Shown: positions 45,585 to 54,774, numbered from the stretch's first letter. The stretch is DNA of 64,000 nt from Ruegeria meonggei (GCF_900172215.1 NZ_FWFP01000001.1:124001-188000); one strand, 5' to 3'. A program made the numbers and translations. Notes: a model not told the origin generated them from the letters alone.

Positions 45585-46946
45585 ATGGCAAAGACGACTT
45601 TCTCCTGCTCGGCCTGTGGCGCGTCGCATTCGCGCTGGTCCGGGCGTTGTGACGCCTGTGGTGAATGGAATTCGATCACGCAGGACGTCCCCCTTTCGGC
45701 TGGCCCCGCCAAAAAATCCCTCGGTGGCAAGCGCGGCCAGTCCATTACACTCACGGACTTGTCCACCGAGGAAACGCCCCCACCTCGCACCCTCTGCGGG
45801 GTCGAGGAGTTGGACCGCGTGCTGGGCGGCGGCCTCGTCCCCGCCTCGGCCTTGCTGGTGGGGGGAGATCCCGGCATCGGCAAATCCACGTTGTTGTTGC
45901 AGGCCGCAGCGCGGTTCTCGCGTGCAGGTGTCAAAACCATCTATGTCTCGGGCGAGGAAGCCAGCGCGCAGGTCCGCATGCGCGCGCGTCGTCTGGGACT
46001 GGAAGACGCTCCGGTGCAACTGGCGGCCGAGACAAACCTACGCAACATCCTGACGACGCTTGAGGCCGAGAAGCCCGGCCTTGCCATCATTGATTCGATC
46101 CAGACTATGTGGGCCGACAATGTGGACAGTGCCCCCGGCTCAGTTTCACAAGTCCGGGCCGCAGCACATGAATTGACCACGTTTGCGAAACGACATGGCG
46201 TTTCAATCATCATGGTCGGCCACGTCACCAAAGAAGGCCAGATTGCGGGCCCTCGTGTCGTTGAACATATGGTCGATACCGTTCTGTATTTTGAAGGCGA
46301 GCGCGGCCACCAGTTCCGCATCCTGCGCGCGGTTAAGAACCGTTTTGGTCCCGCTGATGAGATCGGCGTGTTCGAGATGACTGGCAAGGGGCTGGCGCAG
46401 GTCACCAACCCTTCGGCGCTGTTTCTGTCGGAACGCGGCACGCCCAGCCCTGGATCAGCCGTGTTTGCAGGTATCGAGGGCACCCGACCGGTGCTGGTCG
46501 AGTTGCAGGCGCTGGTCGCCCCCTCACCCCATTCTCAGCCCCGCCGCACCGTCGTGGGATGGGACAGTGGGCGCCTGGCGATGATCCTCGCGGTGCTCGA
46601 AGCGCGCTGCGGCATCCCGTTTGCGGGGCTCGACGTCTATCTGAACGTCGCCGGAGGGCTGAAAATCAGTGAACCCGCTGCCGACCTCGCCGTCGCCGCT
46701 GCCTTGCTGAGTGCGCGTGAAGACACCGCCTTGCCCGCCGACACGGTTGTTTTCGGAGAAATCTCGTTATCCGGGGCACTTAGACCCGCCCCGCAGACCG
46801 AAAACAGGTTGAAAGAAGCGCAAAAACTTGGTTTCACGTCGGCCATAGCTCCGGCAGGTGGCAAAACCGGTACTGTGGCAGGTCTGACACTCACCCGACC
46901 CTCTGATTTGGTAGGGTTTGTTGGCGAAACCTTCGGAGCAGGTTAA
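45585..46946 (+). CDS. radA: DNA repair protein RadA
   Basis: 453 residues from the ATG at 45585; the frame upstream of it is not RadA-like. A branch-migration ATPase acting with RecA. Seen: the four-cysteine zinc finger (CSACGASHSRWSGRCDACGEW, broken here by family spacing), Walker A GGDPGIGKSTLLLQ, the RadA-specific KNRFG motif (AVKNRFGPADEIGVFEM), and a C-terminal Lon-like domain (CGIPFAGLDVYLNVAGG). It is followed after 42 bases by cvpA. Confidence 0.96.
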   Translation: MAKTTFSCSACGASHSRWSGRCDACGEWNSITQDVPLSAGPAKKSLGGKRGQSITLTDLSTEETPPPRTLCGVEELDRVLGGGLVPASALLVGGDPGIGKSTLLLQAAARFSRAGVKTIYVSGEEASAQVRMRARRLGLEDAPVQLAAETNLRNILTTLEAEKPGLAIIDSIQTMWADNVDSAPGSVSQVRAAAHELTTFAKRHGVSIIMVGHVTKEGQIAGPRVVEHMVDTVLYFEGERGHQFRILRAVKNRFGPADEIGVFEMTGKGLAQVTNPSALFLSERGTPSPGSAVFAGIEGTRPVLVELQALVAPSPHSQPRRTVVGWDSGRLAMILAVLEARCGIPFAGLDVYLNVAGGLKISEPAADLAVAAALLSAREDTALPADTVVFGEISLSGALRPAPQTENRLKEAQKLGFTSAIAPAGGKTGTVAGLTLTRPSDLVGFVGETFGAG

Positions 46947-46988
46947 GGTAACGCCTTGAGGGGCTGAAAAAAAGTACAGGCGAGGGCC

Positions 46989-47588
46989 ATGGAAGGTTTT
47001 ACAATTATTGACGGGGTTGTCGCCCTGATCATCGTCGTGTCGGGCTTGTTGGCCTATTCACGCGGGCTATTACGAGAGGTTTTGGCCATTGCCGGCTGGG
47101 TTGCAGCCGCTGTTCTGGCATTCATTTTTGCGCCTCAGGCCGTGCCTTTGGTAAAAGAAATTCCGGTGGTCGGTGATTTCCTGCGCGACAGCTGCGAATT
47201 GTCGGTCATCACCGGCTTTGCCGCCGTCTTTGCCATCGCTTTGATCGTGGTCAGCATATTTACGCCGCTGTTTTCCTCGATCGTTCAGCGCTCGGCGCTT
47301 GGCGGGCTGGATCAGGCGCTGGGGTTCTTCTTTGGAATCGCGCGCGGCATCCTGTTGGTCGCCATCGCCTTCTTTGTCTATGATACAGTGATGACCGGTC
47401 AGTCTTACACCATCGTTGACGAAAGCCGCTCGGCCAAGGTGTTCGAACAATTCAGCGACCGGATAGAAGAGCAAAATCCCGAGGCCGCGCTGGGTTGGGT
47501 CACGCAACAATATGAAGAACTGGTGGGCAGCTGCACCGCAAGCGCCGAGACCTCCGAAGAGCCATCGGCCCCCGCGACTACCGAATAA
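46989..47588 (+). CDS. cvpA: CvpA family membrane protein
   Basis: 199 residues with four membrane helices, followed by a soluble, acidic tail (SAETSEEPSAPATTE). Seen: GVVALIIVVSGLLAYSRGLLREVLAIAGW at the N-terminus and LGGLDQALGFFFGIARGILLV in the third and fourth helices, both typical of CvpA. CvpA is an inner-membrane protein needed for colicin V export in E. coli. Its gene often precedes purF, as here, although a short convergent gene lies between. A terminator follows directly. Confidence 0.92.
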   Translation: MEGFTIIDGVVALIIVVSGLLAYSRGLLREVLAIAGWVAAAVLAFIFAPQAVPLVKEIPVVGDFLRDSCELSVITGFAAVFAIALIVVSIFTPLFSSIVQRSALGGLDQALGFFFGIARGILLVAIAFFVYDTVMTGQSYTIVDESRSAKVFEQFSDRIEEQNPEAALGWVTQQYEELVGSCTASAETSEEPSAPATTE

Positions 47589-47593
47589 CGAAG

Positions 47594-47619
47594 ATGCCCG
47601 GCTTTGACCGGGCATTTTT
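47594..47619 (+). terminator. Intrinsic terminator after cvpA
   Basis: An 8-bp stem (ATGCCCGG 47594-47601, CCGGGCAT 47608-47615) is followed by TTTTTG. It starts 6 bases after the cvpA stop. Confidence 0.88.
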
Positions 47620-47635
47620 GTCGGGCCAGCTTCCT

Positions 47636-47866
47636 TCAGCTTTGTGTGATAAACCCTTCGCCTGCACATATGGTGCATCTGATATTTTTCAGGCCCACAC
47701 ACCCGTCACAACGGCTGAAAATAGGCTTGCCAAAGACATCCCGGCTTTTGACAACTTCGCCTGCACCATTACAGATTTGACAAGGCGCGCGCCCCATTCC
47801 GCGGCAACGATGGCACCGACGCTTGACCGGTTCTTCCTTCTTTTGACCTTGCTTGTGTTGCCACAT
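47636..47866 (-). CDS. Mini zinc-finger protein with DnaJ-type Cys-rich repeats
   Basis: 76 residues. Four CxxCxGxG-like repeats are visible: CHRCRGMG, CQICNGAG, CDGCVGLK and CTICAGEG. This is the arrangement of the DnaJ central zinc-binding domain, with no J-domain and no C-terminal domain. Two zinc ions are expected. The third repeat has a changed G-x-G. GGAAG precedes the ATG. Stand-alone DnaJ-like zinc proteins act as chaperone or disulfide-isomerase helpers in some systems (e.g. plant BSD2); its role here is unknown. Convergent to cvpA. Confidence 0.8.
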   Translation of the reverse strand: MWQHKQGQKKEEPVKRRCHRCRGMGRAPCQICNGAGEVVKSRDVFGKPIFSRCDGCVGLKNIRCTICAGEGFITQS

Positions 47867-48034
47867 AGCTGACTTCCCATCGAAACGCTAACATTCGCCG
47901 CGCTATGACAGCACAAGCTTTTCGCCATGTCACCATTTCATGCGTTTTGACCCAAAATCCACATGCGGCAAAATGCAAATGTGATCCTTTGATGACACAG
48001 GCCTCGTTAGGCCTTATGTGAAACCCGAACCGAC

Positions 48035-48184
48035 ATGGAATCGGAGCTGCCGATCTTGCTGTATCTGTTTTCTTTCGCGCTGGCCCTGGGGGCGATGGTG
48101 CGTATGTGCCACCAGCTGGATGGCCTTATTTGCGTACAGGTACACCCGGCGGACCTTCCGAACCGAAACGCTATTCACCGTTAG
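48035..48184 (+). CDS. Possible small membrane peptide upstream of purF
   Basis: A 49-codon frame beginning ATGGAATCG. It encodes a short acidic N-terminus, one hydrophobic helix (LPILLYLFSFALALGAMV) and a hydrophilic tail, and ends 26 bases before the purF start. No ribosome-binding site stands out. It may be a real small protein, a regulatory leader peptide or chance. Confidence 0.3.
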   Translation: MESELPILLYLFSFALALGAMVRMCHQLDGLICVQVHPADLPNRNAIHR

Positions 48185-48210
48185 AACGTCATAGAAATTG
48201 GAGCCCGTGT

Positions 48211-49734
48211 ATGTGTGGGATTTTGGGGATCGCAAGTAGGACACATGATGTCTTTGCGGAAATCTATGACGGGCTGCTGATGCTGCAGCACCGGGGTCAG
48301 GACGCCTCGGGGATCGTCACCTATAACGGCGAATTCTTCCGCGAGAAGAAAGCCAACGGTCTGGTCAAGGACGTGTTCAATGCCCAGGACGCCGAAACAT
48401 TGCTGGGCAAGGTTGGTATGGGGCATGTGCGGTACCCGACCGCAGGGTCGCTCAGCGCGTCTGAGGCGCAGCCGTTTTTTGTAAACGCGCCCTATGGAAT
48501 CTATCTGGTTCATAACGGCAACATCACCAACACGGCTGAACAGCGTGAGAAAGTTACCGCCAAATACAGTCGCCACCTTCGCACCACCTCGGATTCCGAG
48601 ATTCTGCTGAACGTACTGGCAGACAAAGTCGCCGATGCGATCAAGGTCAACGGCAATGCTGAACCCATTCGCAACATCTTTGCTGGTGTGAAGATGACGA
48701 TGGAGCGGGTTCAGGGCGCCTATTCTGTCATCTGTCTGGTCGCCGGTGTCGGCATGCTGGCCTTCCGCGATCCTTATGGTATCCGCCCTCTGTCGGTAGC
48801 CAAACGTGAGGTCGACGGAGAGGGTGACGATTATGCCTTTGCCTCGGAAGACGTGGCCTTTGGCATCAACGGCTTTGACAAGCTTCGTGATGTCAAACCC
48901 GGCGAGGCGATCCTGATCGATCTGGAAGGCAACATGCACACGTTCCAGGCGGTGGAAGGACAGCTGACGCCTTGTATCTTTGAATATGTCTACCTGGCGC
49001 GTCCGGACTCGCTGTTGGATGGTGTGTCCGTCTATAAAACCCAGATGCGTATGGGTCAGACGCTGGCCCGCCAGATCGAAGCCGCTGACCTTGAGATCGA
49101 CCGCATCATTCCGGTGCCCGACAGCGCCCGCCCCGTCGCGCTTGAGGTTGCCAAGGCCATTGGTATTTCCTACCGCGAAGGTCTTGTGAAAAACCGCTAT
49201 GTTGGCCGCACATTCATCATGCCCGGTCAGGAAGAGCGTCAGAAATCTGTGCGCCGCAAACTGAACGCAGTCCCGCTGGAGTTCAAGGATCACAACGTTC
49301 TGCTGATCGACGATTCCATTGTGCGCGGCAATACCATCAAGAAGATCGTACAGATGTGCCGCGAGGCTGGTGCCAAGAAAGTTTACATTGCAAGCGCCTC
49401 ACCACCGGTGAAATTCCCGAATGTCTATGGCATCGATATGCCGACCAAACATGAGCTGATCGCCCATGGCAAGGAAATCGAGGAAATCAGGCAAGAGTTG
49501 GGGGCCGACGCGCTGTTCTACCAGAACCTCGACGATCTGATTTGGTCCGCCAAGGAAGGCAACCCCGAGATCGAGGCCTTCGATTGCTCGTGTTTTGACG
49601 GAAATTACATCACTGGCAGCGTCAGTGACGATTATCTGGACCATCTTGAAAATAGCAATCGCGTCAGCAAGAAGAAGCAGGACATGCAGGTTCCCGGTGG
49701 ATCCTGGAACGGCGCAAAACTGGTGTCGGGATAA
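48211..49734 (+). CDS. purF: Amidophosphoribosyltransferase
   Basis: 507 residues. The start is fixed at 48211 because the nucleophile cysteine must be residue 2 (MCGILGI); the longer frame to 48106 is wrong. Commits PRPP to purine synthesis using glutamine. Glutamine-amidotransferase domain (HRGQDASG, HNGNITN), then a phosphoribosyltransferase domain with the PRPP loop VLLIDDSIVRGNT. A cysteine-bearing C-terminal FDCSCFDG, as in iron-sulfur-type PurF, is present; the long propeptide of Bacillus-type enzymes is absent. A terminator follows. Confidence 0.97.
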   Translation: MCGILGIASRTHDVFAEIYDGLLMLQHRGQDASGIVTYNGEFFREKKANGLVKDVFNAQDAETLLGKVGMGHVRYPTAGSLSASEAQPFFVNAPYGIYLVHNGNITNTAEQREKVTAKYSRHLRTTSDSEILLNVLADKVADAIKVNGNAEPIRNIFAGVKMTMERVQGAYSVICLVAGVGMLAFRDPYGIRPLSVAKREVDGEGDDYAFASEDVAFGINGFDKLRDVKPGEAILIDLEGNMHTFQAVEGQLTPCIFEYVYLARPDSLLDGVSVYKTQMRMGQTLARQIEAADLEIDRIIPVPDSARPVALEVAKAIGISYREGLVKNRYVGRTFIMPGQEERQKSVRRKLNAVPLEFKDHNVLLIDDSIVRGNTIKKIVQMCREAGAKKVYIASASPPVKFPNVYGIDMPTKHELIAHGKEIEEIRQELGADALFYQNLDDLIWSAKEGNPEIEAFDCSCFDGNYITGSVSDDYLDHLENSNRVSKKKQDMQVPGGSWNGAKLVSG

Positions 49735-49760
49735 CCCTCTGACCGAATCAAGTTTGACTT

Positions 49761-49796
49761 GGGCCCGTTTCGCTGCCACGTTGCGGGCCCATTTTT
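49761..49796 (+). terminator. Intrinsic terminator after purF
   Basis: GGGCCCG (49761-49767) pairs with CGGGCCC (49784-49790), followed by ATTTTTG, 27 bases after the purF stop. Confidence 0.75.
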
Positions 49797-50002
49797 GCTC
49801 AATTGCCGCATCTTGGCGGTGGAATTTCGCGCACAACCCTTTGGCGAAGAAACTGCAATCGCAAAGGCTTCGCATTGCTGCGAAAACGGCGGCAGAATGG
49901 TGACCCTCGGTCGCGCTTTTACTTATCCCTTTGGTTTGATACGCGACTGGCAACCACCCACTCGCAACAAGGGGTCAGGCCGCTGCGGCCGGGCCACGTT
50001 TT

Positions 50003-50251
50003 ATGTCAAACTCAACCGTCAAAAGCGCGGCCACACAAAAGGGCGCGCTAAAGAAGAACTCTGTGTCTGTCCTTGGCGTTTTTGGGCCCAAGGCGGATAT
50101 GCGCGCGCTTGTGCGCCTGTCCTCGGGGCGGGTTAAAGAGGTCAAGCCGGGCAGCCGCGTGTCCTCGGGCACTGTCGTCGCCATCGATGCCGAGGGCGTG
50201 ATGCTGCGACAAAGCGGCCAGACCAAGCGGATAGCCATCCCCGGCAGTTAA
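50003..50251 (+). CDS. Small protein with PilP/GspC-like beta fold, unknown
   Basis: 82 residues. A basic, unstructured start (SNSTVKSAATQKGALKKNS) is followed by a compact beta-rich segment (VLGVFGPKADMRALVRLSSG, then VKPGSRVSSGTVVAIDAEGV and MLRQSGQTKRIAIPG) that resembles the small HR-type domain of PilP or GspC secretion proteins. No partner secretion genes are nearby, so the function is unknown. The SDR gene starts 42 bases downstream on the same strand. Confidence 0.6.
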   Translation: MSNSTVKSAATQKGALKKNSVSVLGVFGPKADMRALVRLSSGRVKEVKPGSRVSSGTVVAIDAEGVMLRQSGQTKRIAIPGS

Positions 50252-50293
50252 TCCTGTCTTGACGCCCTGCGCGCTGGGGTTCAAACCGTTTTC

Positions 50294-50938
50294 ATGACTG
50301 ATCAGACCAAAATCGCCCTCGTTACTGGCGCGTCTCGCGGATTGGGCGCAGCCCTGGCCGAAGCGTTGGCCCCCGAGTACCACATCGTCGCCGTCGCCCG
50401 CACCACTGGCGGACTGGAAGAACTGGATGACCGCATTCAGGCCAAAGGCGGCGCGGCCACGCTGGCACCAATGGACATCGCTGATCCCAATGCCATGGCA
50501 ACGCTGTGCAGGGGTATCCACGACCGTTGGGGAAAAGTGGACCTTTGGCTGCACACGGCCGTCCACACCTCGGCCCTGACACCAGCCCATTTCGTTGATC
50601 CGAAAGAGTGGACAAAGGCAGTCAACACCAACGCCACTGCCACATCGGTTCTGATCCCCTATATCGCCCCTCTTTTGGGTGAAACGGGTCATGCGGTGTT
50701 TTTTGACGACCCCAAGGCGGGTGAGAAATTCTATGGCATCTATGGCGCGACCAAGGCCGCTCAGATGGCACTGGCCCGCAGCTGGGCCCACGAGGCCGAG
50801 CGTACCGGGCCGCGCGTATCTATTGTCGAACCCGCGCCAATGCCCACCGCTGTCCGCGCCCGGTTCCATCCAGGTGAGGATCGCGATGCGTTGACCAGCA
50901 CGACGGAAGAGGCTGCGCGGTTGTTGGCACAGTTGTAG
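50294..50938 (+). CDS. SDR family oxidoreductase
   Basis: 214 residues. TGASRGLGAALAEAL at residues 10-24 is the nucleotide-binding glycine motif; the catalytic YGATKAA lies near residue 155. The usual catalytic serine position holds acidic residues (VFFDDPKAG), so activity on ordinary ketones is uncertain. Substrate unknown. The stop is immediately followed by the stem-loop repeat that separates it from the convergent DUF815 gene. Confidence 0.85.
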   Translation: MTDQTKIALVTGASRGLGAALAEALAPEYHIVAVARTTGGLEELDDRIQAKGGAATLAPMDIADPNAMATLCRGIHDRWGKVDLWLHTAVHTSALTPAHFVDPKEWTKAVNTNATATSVLIPYIAPLLGETGHAVFFDDPKAGEKFYGIYGATKAAQMALARSWAHEAERTGPRVSIVEPAPMPTAVRARFHPGEDRDALTSTTEEAARLLAQL

Positions 50939-50999
50939 GAATGGTCCTGTGGACCATGCCTCAGGCGGGGATATTTTTGGGCCAGATGAAGCGGGCGGG
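50939..50999 (+). repeat. Stem-loop repeat, copy A (fills a convergent gap)
   Basis: Starts one base after the SDR stop and ends at the DUF815 stop. A 7-bp stem ATGGTCC-tgt-GGACCAT (50941-50957) is followed by GCCTCAGGCGGGGATATTTTT and GGCCAGATGAAGCGGGCGG. The second half matches copy B (54775-54839, opposite strand) almost base for base. The stem sequence differs but the pairing is kept. The T-run after the GC-rich part suggests a transcription terminator. Confidence 0.75.
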
Positions 51000-51842
51000 T
51001 TACGCGATGTGCACGCCGGTGCGCCCGGCCAGATCGACAAAGAACTGCCAGGCCACGCGGCCCGAGCGCGCGCCTCGGGTAGCCTGCCATTCGATCGCCT
51101 CGGCGCGCAGGGTCGCTGCGTCGACAGAGACCCCGTAGGCTGCGCAATAGCGATCGATCATCGCCAGATATTCGTCCTGGTCACAGGGATGGAACCCCAG
51201 CCAGAGGCCGAACCGGTCGGACAGTGAGACTTTCTCTTCGACGGCCTCAGATGGGTTGATGGCGCTGGAGCGTTCGTTTTCGATCATGTCCCGTGGCATC
51301 AGGTGGCGGCGGTTTGAGGTGGCGTAGAACACCACATTCTCGGGGCGGCCTTCGATGCCGCCGTCCAGCACCGCCTTGAGCGATTTATAGTGCTGGTCAT
51401 CATGGCTGAACGACAAGTCGTCGCAAAACAGGATAAACCGGTGTGGTGCTGCGCGCAGATGGTTCAGCAAGCGCGCGACCGAGCCCATGTCTTCGCGCTG
51501 CAGTTCTACAAGCTTCAGGTTCGGGTGATCCGCCTGCAAGGTGCCGTGCACAGCTTTGACCAAGCTGGATTTGCCCATGCCACGCGCCCCCCAAAGCAAG
51601 GCATTGTTGGCCTTATACCCGTTGGCAAACCGCCTTGTGTTGCCCAGCAAAGTATCGCGCGAGCGGTCAATCCCGACCAAAAGATCCAGGTCAACCCGGT
51701 TGACCATATCCACTGGCATCAGGCGGTCAGGTTCTACATGCCAGACAAAAGCATGCGCCGCCCCAAAATCGGGCGCGGCCAACGGCGCGGGCGCCATGCG
51801 GTCCAGCGCGTCGGCAATTCGGTTCAGGGCCTGGTTGTCCAT
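51000..51842 (-). CDS. DUF815 family AAA ATPase
   Basis: 280 residues from the ATG at 51842, preceded by GGAGGAG; an open frame continues to 51899 but lacks a site. Walker A LLWGARGMGKSSLVKA near residue 88, Walker B RFILFCDDLSF, and the polar segment FYATSNRRHLMPRDM typical of DUF815. The middle contains FGLWLGFHPCDQDEYL. These ATPases are uncharacterised, with a ClpX/DnaA-like core. The gene lies downstream of tatABC on the same strand, but a terminator separates them. Confidence 0.85.
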   Translation of the reverse strand: MDNQALNRIADALDRMAPAPLAAPDFGAAHAFVWHVEPDRLMPVDMVNRVDLDLLVGIDRSRDTLLGNTRRFANGYKANNALLWGARGMGKSSLVKAVHGTLQADHPNLKLVELQREDMGSVARLLNHLRAAPHRFILFCDDLSFSHDDQHYKSLKAVLDGGIEGRPENVVFYATSNRRHLMPRDMIENERSSAINPSEAVEEKVSLSDRFGLWLGFHPCDQDEYLAMIDRYCAAYGVSVDAATLRAEAIEWQATRGARSGRVAWQFFVDLAGRTGVHIA

Positions 51843-51910
51843 GCGCTCTCCTCCGGTCTGTCTGGCGGGGTTCAAACCATGTTCCGCCCGCCGCAACAAG
51901 GGTGGGACAC

Positions 51911-51938
51911 GAAAAAGGCGCGCCAGCAGGTGGCGCGC
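51911..51938 (-). terminator. Intrinsic terminator of the tat operon (minus strand)
   Basis: GGCGCGCCA and TGGCGCGCC (51916-51924, 51930-51938) form a 9-bp stem with a 5-base loop. On the minus strand TTTTT follows. It lies about 20 bases beyond the tatC stop. Confidence 0.85.
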
Positions 51939-51958
51939 CCTTCGGATCTGTTTACAGG

Positions 51959-52879
51959 TTATTTATCGTTTTCGAATTCCTGAACGATTTCGTCATCTGC
52001 TTCTTCTTCGTCGTCATAGTAGCCATCAGCGCGCAGCTCTTCCTCGCGCTTTTTCTCGACCCGGGCAACCAACAGGATCGAGACTTCGTACAGCCCATAG
52101 ACCACAACAAACAAAATGACCTGCGTGATCACATCCGGCGGGGTCACCAGCGCTGCTAAGACGAGGATACCAACCATCGCGTATTTGCGAACGCTGCCCA
52201 AACCTTCGGCGCTGACCAATCCGGCTTTGCCCATTAGCGTCAACAACACCGGCAGCTGGAAACACAAGCCAAAGGCGATGATGAATTTCAATGTGATGTC
52301 CAGCGACTCGTTGACCTTGCCGAAGAACGTAATTTTCACGCCTTCAGTTGTTTCAGGGACAACCACGATTTCCTCTGGCACATCCCCAGTAGTCGCCGAC
52401 AACAGATTGGCAAAAATCGAACTGACATCCGCAAAACCCAAAAAGAACTGCATCGCCAGTGGTGTAACGACGAATTGAGCAAACGCCGCCCCCAGCAAAA
52501 ACATGAACGGCGAGGCAATCAGGAACGGTAGAAAAGCGCCCTTCTCGGACCGATACAGGCCCGGCGCCACAAATCGCCACAGCTGATAGGAAATCACCGG
52601 GAAGGCCAGCGCAAACCCAAACACCATCGAAATCCGGAACAGCGTAAACAGATATTCCTGTGGCGAGGTGTATTGCAAAGTCGGAGAAGGATCCCCCAAC
52701 TCGCGCAGCGTTGCCTCAATCGGCTGGACCAGAAACTGCAGGATCGGTTCAGCCACGGTGAAGGCCACGACAATGCCTATCACGAAGGCAATAACCGACC
52801 GGATCAACCGCGTGCGCAGTTCTGCCAGATGCTCGATCAATGGGGCCGAGCTGTCTTCGATCTCGTCGGTGTTGGTCAT
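51959..52879 (-). CDS. tatC: Sec-independent protein translocase TatC
   Basis: 306 residues with six membrane helices. Receptor for twin-arginine signal peptides. Seen: [17 protein letters not shown] at the N-terminus, [21 protein letters not shown] first periplasmic region, [22 protein letters not shown] and the [18 protein letters not shown] stretch. A highly acidic C-terminal tail ([19 protein letters not shown]) extends beyond the family norm. It overlaps tatB by four bases. Confidence 0.95.
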   Translation of the reverse strand: MTNTDEIEDSSAPLIEHLAELRTRLIRSVIAFVIGIVVAFTVAEPILQFLVQPIEATLRELGDPSPTLQYTSPQEYLFTLFRISMVFGFALAFPVISYQLWRFVAPGLYRSEKGAFLPFLIASPFMFLLGAAFAQFVVTPLAMQFFLGFADVSSIFANLLSATTGDVPEEIVVVPETTEGVKITFFGKVNESLDITLKFIIAFGLCFQLPVLLTLMGKAGLVSAEGLGSVRKYAMVGILVLAALVTPPDVITQVILFVVVYGLYEVSILLVARVEKKREEELRADGYYDDEEEADDEIVQEFENDK

Positions 52880-53334
52880 GTCTTGCTTTCAGTGTTCAGC
52901 GCGGCTTCGGCCTCTTCGGCCTTGGCCAGCGCGTCGGCCGCCTCTTTCGCCTTGCGTTCAGCCGCAGCGCGTGCGGTCGACGCTTGGATTTTTTTGGCCT
53001 GTTCTGCCCGTTCAGCCGCCAGTTTTCCTGTTTCGCTGTCAGGGTCAAACTTGGTTGGGTCGATACTTTTGGCCATATCTTGCGCCGCTTCCTTCACCCC
53101 GTCCATGGCACTGCCAACGGGGTTGGTCGCAGCGTTGAGACCCTTCTTGATCTCGTTCACGCCCGCCTGATCCGCCGCGTCGTTCATGGCGCTGCTGAAC
53201 TCGCGCGCCATACCACGGGCCTTGCCGACCCAGCGACCGACATTGCGGAACAGCACCGGCAGGTCTTTTGGCCCCACAACGATCAGGGCGACAACGCCGA
53301 TGACCAGAAGCTCGGTCATGCCCAGATCAAACAT
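52876..53334 (-). CDS. tatB: Sec-independent protein translocase TatB
   Basis: 152 residues. One N-terminal membrane helix ([19 protein letters not shown]), the hinge [21 protein letters not shown], an amphipathic helix and a long alanine/glutamate/lysine-rich coiled tail. Partners TatC in the receptor complex. It lies six bases after tatA and overlaps tatC by four bases. Confidence 0.94.
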   Translation of the reverse strand: MFDLGMTELLVIGVVALIVVGPKDLPVLFRNVGRWVGKARGMAREFSSAMNDAADQAGVNEIKKGLNAATNPVGSAMDGVKEAAQDMAKSIDPTKFDPDSETGKLAAERAEQAKKIQASTARAAAERKAKEAADALAKAEEAEAALNTESKT

Positions 53335-53340
53335 GGCGGA

Positions 53341-53556
53341 TCAGACCTTGTCTTTGTCGGTCTCGGGCGTGACGTCTTTGGCCAGTTCGGACGCGTCTTC
53401 ACTCAGTTCCTCTGCGCCTTCTTTGACTCCCTTCTTGAATGACGTAATGCCTTTGCCCACTTCGCCCATCAACGAGCTGATTTTGCCACGGCCGAATAGC
53501 ACCAGAACCACAACTGCGATCAGCAGAATGCCGGGAAGGCCAATATTGTTGAGCAT
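53341..53556 (-). CDS. tatA: Sec-independent protein translocase TatA
   Basis: 71 residues from the ATG at 53556, preceded by GGAGAAGAG; the longer frame to 53664 is not TatA-like. A short membrane helix ([17 protein letters not shown]), then the hinge [23 protein letters not shown]. Forms the protein-conducting oligomer. First gene of the tatABC operon. Confidence 0.94.
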   Translation of the reverse strand: MLNNIGLPGILLIAVVVLVLFGRGKISSLMGEVGKGITSFKKGVKEGAEELSEDASELAKDVTPETDKDKV

Positions 53557-53775
53557 CTCTCTTCTCCTATAACGTCGGCGCCGTACGCCGGAAATGTGAT
53601 CTGGGTCCGTGTCTACGCCCGCTGGCCCGCCTGCAAAAGTGAGTTGGTTCAAATCTGCGTTCAAATTTGATCCGATCCGATGTTTTTTACGGCCTCGGAT
53701 TGATCAACTGACAGGTTTATGTCAGTTGATAGGGGCTAGGTAGACGGTATCGAAACCTGGTCAACGGAGATTCAC

Positions 53776-54081
53776 ATGACCCATGTTGCAGAAATCGTCA
53801 CCTTTGAACTCGCCAACGGGACAACCCCGGAAGAGTTCGTAAAACTCAGCCAAGCGTCCGAAGCCTTTGTACGCGCAGCTCCGGGGTTTGCCCATCGTCA
53901 ACTCAGTCAAGGCGAAGACGGGCGCTGGACTGACTACGTGATCTGGACCGATATTAAGGCCGCACAGGACGCAGCTGCGCAGTTCCCGCAGCAGGGTTTT
54001 GCGCCCGCACTGATCGCAGCGATCAACCCCGAAGGCATGCAGATGCGCCACGAGAACGTGCTATGGAACATGACCGCATAA
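53776..54081 (+). CDS. Small ABM-like (dimeric alpha-beta barrel) protein
   Basis: 101 residues. The N-terminal strand VAEIVTFEL, helix TPEEFVKLSQASEAFVRAAPGF and strands around HRQLSQGEDGRWTDYVIW fit the dimeric ferredoxin-like (antibiotic-biosynthesis monooxygenase) fold. No catalytic residue is obvious. GGAG precedes the start. The WYL regulator gene lies 21 bases downstream and may be co-transcribed. Confidence 0.75.
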   Translation: MTHVAEIVTFELANGTTPEEFVKLSQASEAFVRAAPGFAHRQLSQGEDGRWTDYVIWTDIKAAQDAAAQFPQQGFAPALIAAINPEGMQMRHENVLWNMTA

Positions 54082-54102
54082 CCCCGGTCAGAACGGCGTG
54101 TC

Positions 54103-54774
54103 ATGCGCCGTACTGATCGTCTGTTCGACATTATCCAGATCCTGCGCGACGGTGGCTTGCACCGCGCGCAGGACATCGCGGACCGGCTCGAAGTTTCGGT
54201 TCGCACGATCTATCGCGACATGGATACATTGGTGGCCTCGGGTGTTCCCGTCGAAGGTGAGCGCGGCGTCGGCTATATGGTGCGCGAACAGATCACCCTG
54301 CCCCCTGTGAACCTGACCCCCGCTGAACTAGAGGCCCTGAACCTCGGCATGGCCATCGTGGCCGAGGCTGCCGACCCCGATCTGAAAGCCGCGGCCGAAA
54401 CGCTGTCCGAAAAAATCGACGCCGTTCTGCCAACGCAAGTGGTGGCCGAGGCGGACACATGGAAATTCGCCGTCTACCCCTTTGCTGATGCGGCCCGCGG
54501 GCTGGCCCACATGGCCCCTATCCGCGCCGCCATCAAGTCCCGACAGAAACTGCACCTGTCCTATCGCCGGATCGACGGCGTACTGACCGATCGCACGATC
54601 CGCCCCCTGCACATGGAATATTGGGGCCGCGTCTGGACATTGACCGCCTGGTGCGAGCTCCGCCAAGGCTTCCGCGTCTTCCGGATCGACCTGATCGATA
54701 CGGTCTCGCCCCTGCCTGAAATATTTGCAGATGAGCCCGGCAAACGGCTGAGCGACTACGACCCCACAGCCTAG
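54103..54774 (+). CDS. YafY-type transcriptional regulator (HTH + WYL)
   Basis: 223 residues. N-terminal HTH_11-type helix-turn-helix (RRTDRLFDIIQILRDG, then AQDIADRLEVSVRTIYRDMDTL) followed by a WYL ligand-sensing domain (about residues 135-205; LHLSYRRIDG, RPLHMEYWGRVWTLTAWCELR). The canonical W-Y-L triad appears as a changed W-T-L (GRVWTLTAW). It probably controls the small ABM-like gene upstream. Its stop abuts repeat copy B. Confidence 0.88.
   Translation: MRRTDRLFDIIQILRDGGLHRAQDIADRLEVSVRTIYRDMDTLVASGVPVEGERGVGYMVREQITLPPVNLTPAELEALNLGMAIVAEAADPDLKAAAETLSEKIDAVLPTQVVAEADTWKFAVYPFADAARGLAHMAPIRAAIKSRQKLHLSYRRIDGVLTDRTIRPLHMEYWGRVWTLTAWCELRQGFRVFRIDLIDTVSPLPEIFADEPGKRLSDYDPTA

Noticed and set aside
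48181..49293. 370-codon open frame antisense to purF
   Set aside because: The purF frame is conserved along its whole length, and the antisense product looks like reversed coding bias.
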